Positions 24,287 to 32,580 of a stretch of 41,298 bases of DNA are shown here, piece by piece. Under the pieces are notes generated by a model. That model did no database searches. It saw only the letters and a list, made by a program, of their open reading frames with translations, and was not told the DNA's origin. The stretch is from contig JAKPQM010000116.1 in assembly GCA_029546925.1 (NCBI GenBank), forward strand, positions 1-41,298. Reading direction: 5' to 3'. Source of the stretch: Actinomycetes bacterium. GTDB lineage: Bacteria > Actinomycetota > Coriobacteriia > Coriobacteriales > Atopobiaceae. How positions within the stretch are numbered: position 1 is the stretch's first letter; each line of letters starts with the position of its first letter. A program made the position numbers and the translations under genes.

Positions 24287-25372
24287 ATGGATCGCAAGAC
24301 ACCCCTGTACGATATCCACGTTGCCGAAGGAGGCAAGATCGTTCCCTTCGCGGGGTATATGCTTCCCGTGCACTACGAGACCGGCATCATCGCCGAGCAC
24401 GAGGCGGTGCGCACAGCCGTGGGCATGTTCGATGTATCCCACATGGGGGAATTCCTCTTCACCGGCCCCACCGCGCTCGATTCGCTCAACCATCTCATCA
24501 CCAACGACTACTCCGCCATGCCCGCAGGCCGCGTACGCTACGGCGTGCTCTGCACCGAGGATGGCGGCTGCATCGACGACCTCATCGTCTACAAGTTTGC
24601 CGATGACGAGTGGCTCATGGTCGTGAACGCCTCCAACCGCCTGAAGGACTTCGCGCACATCTCGGAGAACCTGCTCGCGGGCACCCACTGCGAGGACATC
24701 TCGGACTCCATCGCCCAGATCGCGCTCCAAGGCCCGCGCTCCCAGGATGTGCTCGCCAAGCTCTGCAACGCGCATGCGCTTCCCGCCAAATACTACACAT
24801 GCACGCGCCATGTGGACGTGGCGGGTATCGATGCGCTCGTCTCGCAGACGGGGTACACCGGCGAATTCGGCTACGAGCTCTACGTCGCCGCCGATAAGGG
24901 CGCAGAGCTGTGGCGGGCGCTCCGCGAGGCGGGCCGCCCGTACGGCCTCATCCCCTGCGGCCTCGGCGCACGGGACACGCTGCGCCTCGAGGCGTCCATG
25001 CCGCTCTACGGCCACGAGATGGACGAGACCATCTCGCCGCTCGAATGCGGCCTCGATTTCGGCGTGCGCCTCGATAAGGACGAGTTCATCGGCCGCGATG
25101 CGCTCATCGCCGCAGGCACGCCCACACGTTGCCGTGTGGGCCTCGAGGCCACAGGACGCGGTATCATCCGCGAGCATCAGGATGTCTATATCGGCAACGA
25201 GCTCATCGGCCGTACCACCTCGGGCACCTTCGCGCCGCATCTCAAGAAGGCCATCGCCATGGCGCTTGTCGGCTGCGGCCACACAGCTACCGGCACCGAG
25301 GTCGAGGTGGATGTTCGCGGGCGCCGCATACCCGCTGCCGTCGTCGACATGCCGTTCTACAAGCACGCCTGA
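24287..25372 (+). CDS. gcvT: Glycine cleavage system T protein (aminomethyltransferase)
   Basis: Transfers the methylene group from the H-protein-bound aminomethyl intermediate to tetrahydrofolate, releasing ammonia. The 361-residue length is normal. Family segments include [48 protein letters not shown] and [18 protein letters not shown], the last with the folate-site Arg-Asp. I chose the ATG at 24287 because GAGAGGAG lies about 7 bp upstream; longer frames run back through the riboswitch. First gene of the gcv operon. Confidence 0.96.
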   Translation: MDRKTPLYDIHVAEGGKIVPFAGYMLPVHYETGIIAEHEAVRTAVGMFDVSHMGEFLFTGPTALDSLNHLITNDYSAMPAGRVRYGVLCTEDGGCIDDLIVYKFADDEWLMVVNASNRLKDFAHISENLLAGTHCEDISDSIAQIALQGPRSQDVLAKLCNAHALPAKYYTCTRHVDVAGIDALVSQTGYTGEFGYELYVAADKGAELWRALREAGRPYGLIPCGLGARDTLRLEASMPLYGHEMDETISPLECGLDFGVRLDKDEFIGRDALIAAGTPTRCRVGLEATGRGIIREHQDVYIGNELIGRTTSGTFAPHLKKAIAMALVGCGHTATGTEVEVDVRGRRIPAAVVDMPFYKHA

Positions 25373-25395
25373 TAATCCACAGAAAGGAAGCCGCC

Positions 25396-25776
25396 ATGTT
25401 CAACATTCCCGAGAATCTCCGTTACACCGCCTCACATGAATGGGTTTTCGAAGAGGAGGGCATCTTCACCATCGGACTCACCGATTTCGCGCAAGACTCC
25501 CTCGGCGACCTCGTCTTCGTCAGCCTCCCGCAGGTCGGCGATGAGATCGTGGCCGGGGAATCCTTCTCCGACGTCGAGTCCGTCAAGGCCGTCTCCGATA
25601 TCTTCTCCCCCGTCTCCGGCACCATCGTGGAGGTCAACGAGGAGCTTGCCGATGCCCCCGAGCTCATCAACGAGGATCCCTATGGTGCGTGGCTCGTGCG
25701 CGTGGGCGAGGTCACGGAATCCGAGGACCTGCTCGCCGCCGAGGCCTACGCGGAGGTCTGCGAGAACGAGGAGTAG
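25396..25776 (+). CDS. gcvH: Glycine cleavage system H protein
   Basis: The lipoyl carrier of the system, 126 residues. The lipoylated lysine is Lys64 in FSDVESVKAVSDIFSP, the standard lipoyl-hairpin motif. The N-terminus (YTASHEWVFEEEGIFTIGLTDFAQDSLGD) is typical. The ATG at 25396 follows AAAGGAAG. It lies 23 bp after gcvT and 2 bp before gcvPA. It is the substrate of the ligase encoded downstream by lplA and of the Lpd protein at the operon end. Confidence 0.96.
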   Translation: MFNIPENLRYTASHEWVFEEEGIFTIGLTDFAQDSLGDLVFVSLPQVGDEIVAGESFSDVESVKAVSDIFSPVSGTIVEVNEELADAPELINEDPYGAWLVRVGEVTESEDLLAAEAYAEVCENEE

Positions 25777-25778
25777 AC

Positions 25779-27086
25779 GTGGGAAGCTACATTCCGGCAG
25801 ACACCCGCGAGACGGACGCGATGCTCGATACCGTGGGCGTCGCATCGCTCGACGGGCTCTACAGGCAGGTACCGCCCGAGGTGCGCCTCGATCATCTCGA
25901 CATCGCGCCCGGCGTGGGCGAGATGGAGGCCCTCGCGCATATGGAGGCGCTGGCCGAGAAGAACGTGCGCTTCACGAGCATCTTCCGCGGGGCCGGCGCC
26001 TACCGCCATTACATCCCCGCCATCGTGAGGACCGTCACCTCGAAAGAGGAGTTCCTCACGGCCTACACACCCTACCAGGCCGAGATCAGCCAAGGCGTGC
26101 TCCAGTCCATCTTCGAGTACCAGACGCAGGTATGCGAGCTCACCGGCATGGATGCCTCCAATGCGAGCGTCTACGACGGGGCGACCGCTGCGGCCGAGGG
26201 CCTGCTCATGTGCCTCGATCGCAGGCGCGGCGCCGTCGTGGTCTCGGGCACGGCGCATCCGCAGGTCATCGAGACCATCCGCACCTACTGCACGAGCCGC
26301 GGGGTGCCCTGCACCGTCGTTGCCGCAGCGGCAGATCTTTCCACCGATGCCGCCGGCATCGCAGCGGCGCTCGATGAGACGGTCGCCGCCGTCTATGTCC
26401 AGAGTCCCAACTACTACGGCGTCATCGAGGACGTGGATGCGCTCGTCGAGACAGCCCACGGAGCGGGAGCGAGGCTCGTGCAGGGATTCAATCCCATCTC
26501 GCTCGGCCTCATCAAGACGCCCGGCGAGTACGGTGCCGATATCGCCGTGGGCGAGGGCCAGTGCCTAGGGCTTCCGCTCGGCTTCGGCGGACCGTACCTG
26601 GGCATCATGTGCACGAGCAAGGACATGATGCGCAAGCTCCCCGGCCGTATCGTGGGCGAGACGGCAGACGCAGACGGCCGGCGTGCCTTCGTCCTCACGC
26701 TGCAGGCACGCGAGCAGCATATCCGCCGCGAGAAGGCCTCGTCCAATATCTGCTCCAACGAGGCGCTCTGCGCCATGGCCGCATCGGTCTATCTGGCGGC
26801 CCTCGGCGATACGGGCCTTGCGCGCGTTGCCGAGCTCGCCTATGCGCATGCCCACTATCTGGCCGATCGCCTGAGCGAGCTGGGATTTGAACCCCTCTCG
26901 GACAAGCCCTTCTTCAACGAGTTCGCCACCTCCTGCCCGAAAGATGCCGAGACCATCGAGAAGGCTCTGGCAGAGCGCGGGATCCTTTCCGGCCTTCCCC
27001 TGCCGGAGGGCATGCTCTGGTGCGCCACCGAGCTCACCGACAAGGTCAGGATCGATGCGCTCATCGACGCGCTGAAGGAGGTGTAG
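25779..27086 (+). CDS. gcvPA: Glycine dehydrogenase (decarboxylating), P-protein subunit 1
   Basis: The N-terminal half of the two-subunit P protein, 435 residues. It starts MGSYIPADTRETDAMLDTVGV with a GTG at 25779, 2 bp after the gcvH stop codon and with GAGGAG ending 4 bp upstream. Family segments include FRGAGAYRHYIPAIVRTVTSKEEFLTAYTPYQAEISQG and REKASSNICSNEALCAM. It pairs with subunit 2 to decarboxylate glycine and load the aminomethyl group on the H protein. The split P protein is the usual form in Gram-positive and archaeal lineages. Confidence 0.95.
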   Translation: MGSYIPADTRETDAMLDTVGVASLDGLYRQVPPEVRLDHLDIAPGVGEMEALAHMEALAEKNVRFTSIFRGAGAYRHYIPAIVRTVTSKEEFLTAYTPYQAEISQGVLQSIFEYQTQVCELTGMDASNASVYDGATAAAEGLLMCLDRRRGAVVVSGTAHPQVIETIRTYCTSRGVPCTVVAAAADLSTDAAGIAAALDETVAAVYVQSPNYYGVIEDVDALVETAHGAGARLVQGFNPISLGLIKTPGEYGADIAVGEGQCLGLPLGFGGPYLGIMCTSKDMMRKLPGRIVGETADADGRRAFVLTLQAREQHIRREKASSNICSNEALCAMAASVYLAALGDTGLARVAELAYAHAHYLADRLSELGFEPLSDKPFFNEFATSCPKDAETIEKALAERGILSGLPLPEGMLWCATELTDKVRIDALIDALKEV

Positions 27087-27089
27087 GCC

Positions 27090-28532
27090 GTGAAGCTCCT
27101 GTTCGAGAGAAGCACCGCCGGCCACAGGCACACCATCATGCCCGAACCCGATGTTGCAGCACCCGAGCTTCCGAGCGGCTTGCGGCGCGCGACCCGTCCG
27201 CACCTGCCCGAGATCTCCGAGATCGAACTCGGACGCCACTACACCGAGCTCGCCAAGCAGACCCACGGCGTGAACGACGGCTTCTATCCGCTGGGATCGT
27301 GCACCATGAAGTACAACCCGCGCGTGAACGAGGCAGCCGCCGCGCTTCCCGGTTTCACGGACATCCATCCGCTCCAGCCTATCTCCACGGTCCAAGGAGC
27401 CCTCGGGGTGCTTGCCGAGACCGCCGAGATGCTCGCCGAGATCTGCGGCATGGATGCGGTGACGCTGCAGCCCGCAGCCGGAGCGCATGGGGAATATGCG
27501 GGGCTTCTGCTCATCCGGGCCTACCATCTGGAGCGCGGAGACACCGGGCGCACCAAGATCATCGTCCCCGACTCCGCCCATGGCACCAACCCCGCGAGCG
27601 CTGTCATGGCGGGCTTCACCGTGATCTCGGTGCCGAGCAACGCGGAGGGCGGCGTCGATGTGGACGCGCTCCGCGCGGCAGTGGGGGAAGACACGGCGGG
27701 CCTCATGCTCACCAACCCCAACACGCTCGGCCTCTTCGATCCCAACATCCTCGAGATCACCCGCATCATCCACGAGGCGGGAGGACTCTGCTACTACGAC
27801 GGGGCCAACCTCAACGCCATCATGGGCCATGTGCGCCCCGGCGACATGGGATTCGACTGCGTGCACGTGAACCTGCACAAGACCTTCTCCACGCCCCACG
27901 GCGGCGGCGGGCCCGGATCGGGTCCCGTAGGCTGCAAGGACTTCCTCGCGGCGTACATGCCCGGGCCCTTGGTGCGCACGGGTACCGCAGGCTACGAGCT
28001 TTTCACACCCGAGAAAAGCGTGGGCCGTGTGCGCAGCTTCTACGGCAACTTCCTCGTGGTGGTGCGCGCTCTCGCCTACCTGGTCATGCTGGGTGCCGAA
28101 GGGCTCACGCAAGCCTCGGCGCACGCCGTGCTCAATGCCAACTACCTCCTCAAGCGCCTCTGCGGCCGATGGTCCATACCCTTCGGCGAGCTGTGCATGC
28201 ACGAGTTCGTCATCGATGTGGCACCGCTCAAGGCGAAGACGTCCGTCTCGGCCATGGACGTCGCCAAGCGCATGCTCGATTTCGGCATCCACCCGCCCAC
28301 CATGTACTTCCCGCTCATCGTGCACGAGGCGCTCATGGTGGAGCCCACCGAGACCGAGAGCAAAGAGGAGCTCGACACCTTCGTCGAGATCATGGACAGC
28401 ATCTACGGGGAAGCGCTCGAGGCGGGAGAGAAGCTCCGCGGAGCACCGTTCGACTGCATCATCGGACGCCCCGATGAGGTTGCCGCCGCACGCAATCCGC
28501 GCGTGCGCTACGTCTTCGGAGGCGAGCGGTGA
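27090..28532 (+). CDS. gcvPB: Glycine dehydrogenase (decarboxylating), P-protein subunit 2
   Basis: The PLP-carrying half of the P protein, 480 residues. The cofactor lysine is Lys264 in VNLHKTFSTPHGGGGPGSGP. Other family segments are YPLGSCTMKYNPRVNE and PDSAHGTNPASA. It starts with GTG at 27090, 3 bp after gcvPA, with AAGGAGG a short way upstream. Its last four bases overlap the start of lplA, indicating coupled translation. Confidence 0.96.
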   Translation: MKLLFERSTAGHRHTIMPEPDVAAPELPSGLRRATRPHLPEISEIELGRHYTELAKQTHGVNDGFYPLGSCTMKYNPRVNEAAAALPGFTDIHPLQPISTVQGALGVLAETAEMLAEICGMDAVTLQPAAGAHGEYAGLLLIRAYHLERGDTGRTKIIVPDSAHGTNPASAVMAGFTVISVPSNAEGGVDVDALRAAVGEDTAGLMLTNPNTLGLFDPNILEITRIIHEAGGLCYYDGANLNAIMGHVRPGDMGFDCVHVNLHKTFSTPHGGGGPGSGPVGCKDFLAAYMPGPLVRTGTAGYELFTPEKSVGRVRSFYGNFLVVVRALAYLVMLGAEGLTQASAHAVLNANYLLKRLCGRWSIPFGELCMHEFVIDVAPLKAKTSVSAMDVAKRMLDFGIHPPTMYFPLIVHEALMVEPTETESKEELDTFVEIMDSIYGEALEAGEKLRGAPFDCIIGRPDEVAAARNPRVRYVFGGER

Positions 28533-29503
28533 TCTCGCATTGCTCAACCTATGAGACGGGCCAGGTCGACCCCTATATCAACTTGGCCCGCGAGGAATGC
28601 CTGCTCGATGCCGTGGAACCCGGGCAGGCCATCCTCTATCTCTGGCAGAACGAGCACACCGTGGTCATCGGGCGCAACCAGAACGCGCTCGATGAGTGCG
28701 ACGTGTCTACGCTCGAGGCCGAGGGCGGCGCGCTCGCCCGGCGCCTCTCGGGCGGCGGAGCCGTCTACCACGATCTGGGAAACCTCAACTTCACCTTCCT
28801 CGTCCCCACCGCTGATTGGAACCTCGATGCGCAGACCGAGGTGCTCATGCGCGCCCTTGCATCTTTGGGTGTCCGCGCCGAGAAGGGCGGTCGTAACGAT
28901 CTCTCGATCGGAGGGCGCAAATTCTCGGGTCACGCCTACTACCATCGCGGGGGGAAGAGCTACCATCACGGAACCCTGATGGCACACGTCGATCCCGAGC
29001 GCCTTTCCCGCTATCTCACGGTCTCCCCGCTCAAGCTCGGATCCAAGGGCGTCGCCTCGGTGCGATCACGCGTGATGAACCTCGTCGATATCGCTCCCGA
29101 CCTTACCATCGATGATCTCAAGGCGGCGCTGACGGAAGCATTCCCGACCGTGTTCGGCGCACGCAGCGAAGCGCTCGCCGAGGACTTGATCGCGGAGGAG
29201 GTGCTGGAGCGCACCGCCGAGCGCTACCGTTCCCGGGCATGGATCCTCCGAGATGCGCGCACGTTCGACGCAACGCGCCAAGCGCGCTTCCCCTGGGGCA
29301 CGGTACGGCTGGATTACACGACGGAACAGGGCGTCATCTGCGATGCGGCACTCTATTCCGACAGCCTCGAGGCTGATGTCATCGAGACGATACCCGCTTC
29401 GCTTGCAGGCTGCATGCTCGATCAGGCCCTCGTGCAAAAGCATCTGGGGGCTATCGGCGTGCCTGAGGAGATGGCACGCGATCTCGCATCGCTGCTCGCA
29501 TAG
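28529..29503 (+). CDS. lplA: Lipoate-protein ligase A
   Basis: Activates free lipoate with ATP and attaches it to lipoyl-carrier lysines, here most likely the H protein. The protein is 324 residues. The substrate-binding segment RRLSGGGAVYHDLGNLN lies at 71-87, and the catalytic lysine is probably Lys131 in GGRKFSGHA. A C-terminal accessory domain follows (about 245-324), as in full-length LplA. It starts with GTG in the GTGA overlap with gcvPB. No lipA or lipB is visible in the window, so the organism may depend on scavenged lipoate, although those genes could lie elsewhere. Confidence 0.93.
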   Translation: MISHCSTYETGQVDPYINLAREECLLDAVEPGQAILYLWQNEHTVVIGRNQNALDECDVSTLEAEGGALARRLSGGGAVYHDLGNLNFTFLVPTADWNLDAQTEVLMRALASLGVRAEKGGRNDLSIGGRKFSGHAYYHRGGKSYHHGTLMAHVDPERLSRYLTVSPLKLGSKGVASVRSRVMNLVDIAPDLTIDDLKAALTEAFPTVFGARSEALAEDLIAEEVLERTAERYRSRAWILRDARTFDATRQARFPWGTVRLDYTTEQGVICDAALYSDSLEADVIETIPASLAGCMLDQALVQKHLGAIGVPEEMARDLASLLA

Positions 29504-29518
29504 GAGATGGGAGACGCA

Positions 29519-30844
29519 ATGAGCTACGATGTGGCGATCATCGGCGGAGGCCCCGGCGGTTACACGGCAGCGGATGAGACGGCCGGGCGCGGCCTCTCGG
29601 TCGTGCTCTTCGAAGCCGATATGCTGGGCGGGACCTGCCTGAATCGCGGATGCATCCCCACGAAAGCCCTGCTCCACGAAGCGGCGCTCGGCATAAGCGA
29701 CCCCGCCCTGCTCCGGAAGAAGCGCGATGACACGGTATCTGCGCTGCGCGGGGGCATAGAGAAGCTCATGAAGATGCGCAAGGTCACCGTCGTGCACGGG
29801 TTAGCGCAGATCACAGGACCGGGCAGCGTCTCCTGCAACGGGGAGGCGTATGAGGCGCACGACATCATCATCGCCACGGGATCGATCCCGAGCATCCCGC
29901 CCCTTGCGGGCGCGGATCTGCCGGGTGTCTACACGAGCAACGATCTTCTGGAGGGCGCGGGCATCATGCCCCGCTCGCTTGCCATCATAGGCGGCGGCGT
30001 CATCGGCATGGAATTCGCGCTCTTCTTCGCGCAAACAGGCGCGGCGGTGCATGTGCTGGAGGCTCTAGACCGTATCCTCACACCGTTCGATCGCGAAATC
30101 GCGCAACGTGTTGCCCTACATGCCAAGAAACGCGGGATCATCATCGAGGCTTCGGCTCAGGTCCAGCGCATCGAAGGGGCGCCGGGCGAGATGCGCGTCT
30201 CGTATACGAGCAAGCACGGGCAGCCGTGCACGCTTTTCTGCGAGAGCATCCTCATCGCTACCGGCAGGCGTGCGAATACGGCGGGGCTCTTCGCCGATGG
30301 TGCGGCACCCGAGTTGGAACGTGGGGCGATCGTCGCCGATGAGCTGGGGCGGACGAGCATCGCCCATCTCTGGGTGATCGGCGATGCGCGTGCCCGCACC
30401 GTCCAGCTCGCGCACGTGGCAGAGGCGCAGGCGCGTAACGTCGTGGCATGCATCGCAGGTGCAGAACCGCCCGTCAACGAGGATCTTATCCCCTCCTGCA
30501 TCTACCTTTCCCCCGAGGTCGCGAGCGTGGGGCTTACCGAGGACGAGGCCGAGGCGCAAGGGCGTGCCGTCATCTGCGGCAAGGCGCTCACGGGAGCCAA
30601 TGGCAAGTGCCTGATCGGGGGATCCGAGAGCGGTTATGCGAAGCTGGTCTGCGATGCCAAGACGCACGCCATCCTCGGAAGCCAGCTCGTATGTCCGCGG
30701 GCAAGCGACATGATCGCCGAGCTGGCACTGGCCATCAACCTGGGTGCCACGGCAGAGCAGCTGGCAGCGACCATCCATCCCCATCCTACGATCTCCGAGA
30801 TGGTGGGCGAGGCGGCGCGGGCGGTGTGCAGGGCCGCGCGCTAG
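29519..30844 (+). CDS. lpdA: Dihydrolipoamide dehydrogenase (L protein)
   Basis: Reoxidises the dihydrolipoyl arm of the H protein and reduces NAD+. The protein is 441 residues: an FAD-binding motif VAIIGGGPGGYTAADE at the N-terminus, the redox-active disulfide Cys40-Cys45 (GGTCLNRGCIPTK), an NAD-binding motif IIGGGVIGMEFALFF and a C-terminal dimerisation domain with the catalytic His-Pro pair in IHPHPTISEMVGEA. I chose the ATG at 29519 (GGGAG 5 bp upstream) over the ATG at 29507; either is possible. It is the last gene of the operon, and a large palindrome follows the stop codon. Confidence 0.94.
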   Translation: MSYDVAIIGGGPGGYTAADETAGRGLSVVLFEADMLGGTCLNRGCIPTKALLHEAALGISDPALLRKKRDDTVSALRGGIEKLMKMRKVTVVHGLAQITGPGSVSCNGEAYEAHDIIIATGSIPSIPPLAGADLPGVYTSNDLLEGAGIMPRSLAIIGGGVIGMEFALFFAQTGAAVHVLEALDRILTPFDREIAQRVALHAKKRGIIIEASAQVQRIEGAPGEMRVSYTSKHGQPCTLFCESILIATGRRANTAGLFADGAAPELERGAIVADELGRTSIAHLWVIGDARARTVQLAHVAEAQARNVVACIAGAEPPVNEDLIPSCIYLSPEVASVGLTEDEAEAQGRAVICGKALTGANGKCLIGGSESGYAKLVCDAKTHAILGSQLVCPRASDMIAELALAINLGATAEQLAATIHPHPTISEMVGEAARAVCRAAR

Positions 30845-30850
30845 CCTGCG

Positions 30851-31003
30851 GGCTGGTGAACAGAGGGACGGTGGCTGGTGAACAGAGGGACGGGGGCTTG
30901 TTCACGTTCTGCGTGAACAAGCCACCGTCCCTCTGTTCACCAGCCACCGTCCCTCTGTTCACCAGCCACCGTCCCTCTGTTCACCCCGTCCCCCCCGTTC
31001 ACC
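30851..31003. repeat. Giant palindrome of tandem 22-nt units (TGTTCAC type) between convergent genes
   Basis: The arm at 30851-30906 (56 nt) pairs with 30912-30967 with a single mismatch and a 5-nt loop. Each arm holds two head-to-tail units of GGTGAACAGAGGGACGGTGG type plus an apical TGTTCACG/CGTGAACA helix. A third unit in the right-arm orientation follows (30968-30986), then a decayed fourth (to about 31003) that contains the TGA stop codon of mtnN. It lies between lpdA and the convergent mtnN and would fold into a very stable hairpin in either transcript. The unit is related to those at 19099 and 1577. Confidence 0.95.
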
Positions 31004-31703
31004 CTGCGGCAAGCCTCCTGCACATCTCGCTCACCACGTCGGCGCCCTGGTGGGAGGCGATCACCTCGAAGTTAGGGTAGTCTACCCCGGCCAAGCCATC
31101 GGCCTTGTCGGAGATCGCGCGCAGGACCACGAAGGGCAGCTCGTTGAGGTAGGCTACCTGCGCCACCGCAGCGCCCTCCATCTCGCAGCACAGCGCCGAG
31201 AAGGTCGTGGCGATGAACTCCTTCTGGGCAGATGAGCTCACGAACTGATCGCCCGATGCCACGCGCCCTTCGAAGACCGAGATATCGGGGGATACCGCAC
31301 GCGTAGCCTCGACGGCGAGCTTGCGGAGCCCTGCATCCGCCTCGAACCCCAGGGTATCGTATCCGGGGATCTGGCCGTTGGGATAGCCGAACTCCCCCAC
31401 GTTGAAGTCGTGCTGGACGCAGTCGGTCGATACGACCATGTCGCCGATATCGATACGTGCGTCAAGCGATCCCGCGATGCCCGTGAAGATGAGATGGGTG
31501 GGCGCGAAGCGGTCGATGAGGGTCTGGGCGCAGACGGCGGCGCTCACCTTGCCGATACCGCAGGCCGCAAGCACGACAGGAGCCCCCTCGAGCATGCCCT
31601 CATAGTAGTCGCGACGCCCGTAGGTCCCAACCCGAACGTACTGGAGACGCTCGCGGAGCAGCTCGACCTCTGGCTCCATCGCACCGATAATGGCAATCTT
31701 CAT
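30999..31703 (-). CDS. mtnN: 5'-methylthioadenosine / S-adenosylhomocysteine nucleosidase
   Basis: Hydrolyses MTA and SAH to adenine plus the thio-ribose, clearing by-products of SAM use. The 234-residue protein begins MKIAIIGAMEPEVELLRERL. The catalytic residues are the counterparts of E. coli Glu12, Glu174 and Asp197, seen here as Glu12, Glu176 (CCEMEGAAV) and Asp199 (RAISDKAD). I chose the ATG at 31703 because AGGAAGGG lies upstream and it gives the standard length; a frame to 31817 would add 38 atypical residues. The stop codon lies within the repeat at 30851-31003. Last gene of pcrA-mscS-mtnN. Confidence 0.94.
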   Translation of the reverse strand: MKIAIIGAMEPEVELLRERLQYVRVGTYGRRDYYEGMLEGAPVVLAACGIGKVSAAVCAQTLIDRFAPTHLIFTGIAGSLDARIDIGDMVVSTDCVQHDFNVGEFGYPNGQIPGYDTLGFEADAGLRKLAVEATRAVSPDISVFEGRVASGDQFVSSSAQKEFIATTFSALCCEMEGAAVAQVAYLNELPFVVLRAISDKADGLAGVDYPNFEVIASHQGADVVSEMCRRLAAG

Positions 31704-31820
31704 ATCCCTTCCTCTCTTCGCCCGGAGCGCACGCAGAAAAGGCCGGGCCATGGCCTCGGGCCTCGGGGAGGCGATCCCTCCCCCACCGAGGGGGCGCATA
31801 CCGGGATGCTTTGCCATGGC

Positions 31821-32576
31821 CTAACCCTTCTCGGCAGGCGCACCGGCGAGCCACGGCATGGTCGCGATCGCGCGCGCCATGGCATCTGCCGCCACTGCCG
31901 GGGCAACGTCGGAACGAACGAATCCCACGGCTTTCCCGCTGATGCCAGAAGCGTCGATACCCCCGAAGCGGACGATCGGATCGCGCCCGTTCGCAGCGTA
32001 GGGTTCGAGGACAGGCGCAACCGCCGTGAGAACGTCCTGCTCGACGTGGAAAAGATCCGAGCCCGTCCGCACGGTGAAGTCGACCGAGACGGACTCCGCG
32101 GCGGCCTCCGCGAGCTTGGTGAGGGCGGTCTTCGAGAGCACGGAGTTGGGAATGACCTCTATACCCCCGTCGCGCAGGGAGAGGACGGTGTTGCGCCATG
32201 TTATATCCTCGACCGTGCCGGTCTTCCCGTTCACGGAGATGATATCGCCCACCTTGATGACCTTGCTCATCATGAGCGAGAGGCCCCCCATCAGGTTGGA
32301 GATGGTATCCTGCATGCCGATGGAGATGACGATGGAGGTGACGCCCAAGGCAGTCACGAAGGAGGTGGGCGCGACATCGAAGACCGGCTGGAGCACGAGG
32401 AGCACGGCGAAGAACCAGATGAGGGCCTTCACGATATTCACGAAGATGGTAGCCTGCGGGACGCCGCCGACATCGAGCGCACGCCTGAGCGCCTTGCCTG
32501 CAACGTATTGCACGATGAGGGTTATGAGCACCACCACGGCAAGCACCACGGACTTGCGTACGAGTTCCTGATCCAT
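31821..32576 (-). CDS. Small-conductance mechanosensitive channel (MscS family)
   Basis: A 251-residue channel that opens under membrane tension to release solutes. Membrane helices lie at about 9-28, 45-65 and 70-90, with the pore-lining segment VTALGVTSIVISIGMQDTISNLMGGLSLMM. The cytoplasmic beta domain with the MscS phrase VGDIISVNGKTGTVEDITWRNTVL follows. The length is near the minimal MscS. Its ATG begins directly after GAGGAG, 4 bp past the pcrA stop codon, indicating translational coupling to the helicase gene. Such coupling of a helicase with a channel probably reflects compact packing rather than shared function. Confidence 0.92.
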   Translation of the reverse strand: MDQELVRKSVVLAVVVLITLIVQYVAGKALRRALDVGGVPQATIFVNIVKALIWFFAVLLVLQPVFDVAPTSFVTALGVTSIVISIGMQDTISNLMGGLSLMMSKVIKVGDIISVNGKTGTVEDITWRNTVLSLRDGGIEVIPNSVLSKTALTKLAEAAAESVSVDFTVRTGSDLFHVEQDVLTAVAPVLEPYAANGRDPIVRFGGIDASGISGKAVGFVRSDVAPAVAADAMARAIATMPWLAGAPAEKG

Positions 32577-32580
32577 CTCC

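Noticed and set aside
30851-31003. CRISPR-like array of about 22-nt repeats
   Set aside because: Units are head to tail without spacers, occur in mirrored orientation, and no cas genes are near.
31704-31817. 38-residue N-terminal extension of mtnN
   Set aside because: The ATG at 31703 gives the standard MKIAIIGAM start with a good ribosome site. The extension is GC-rich leader with a hairpin (31765-31783).
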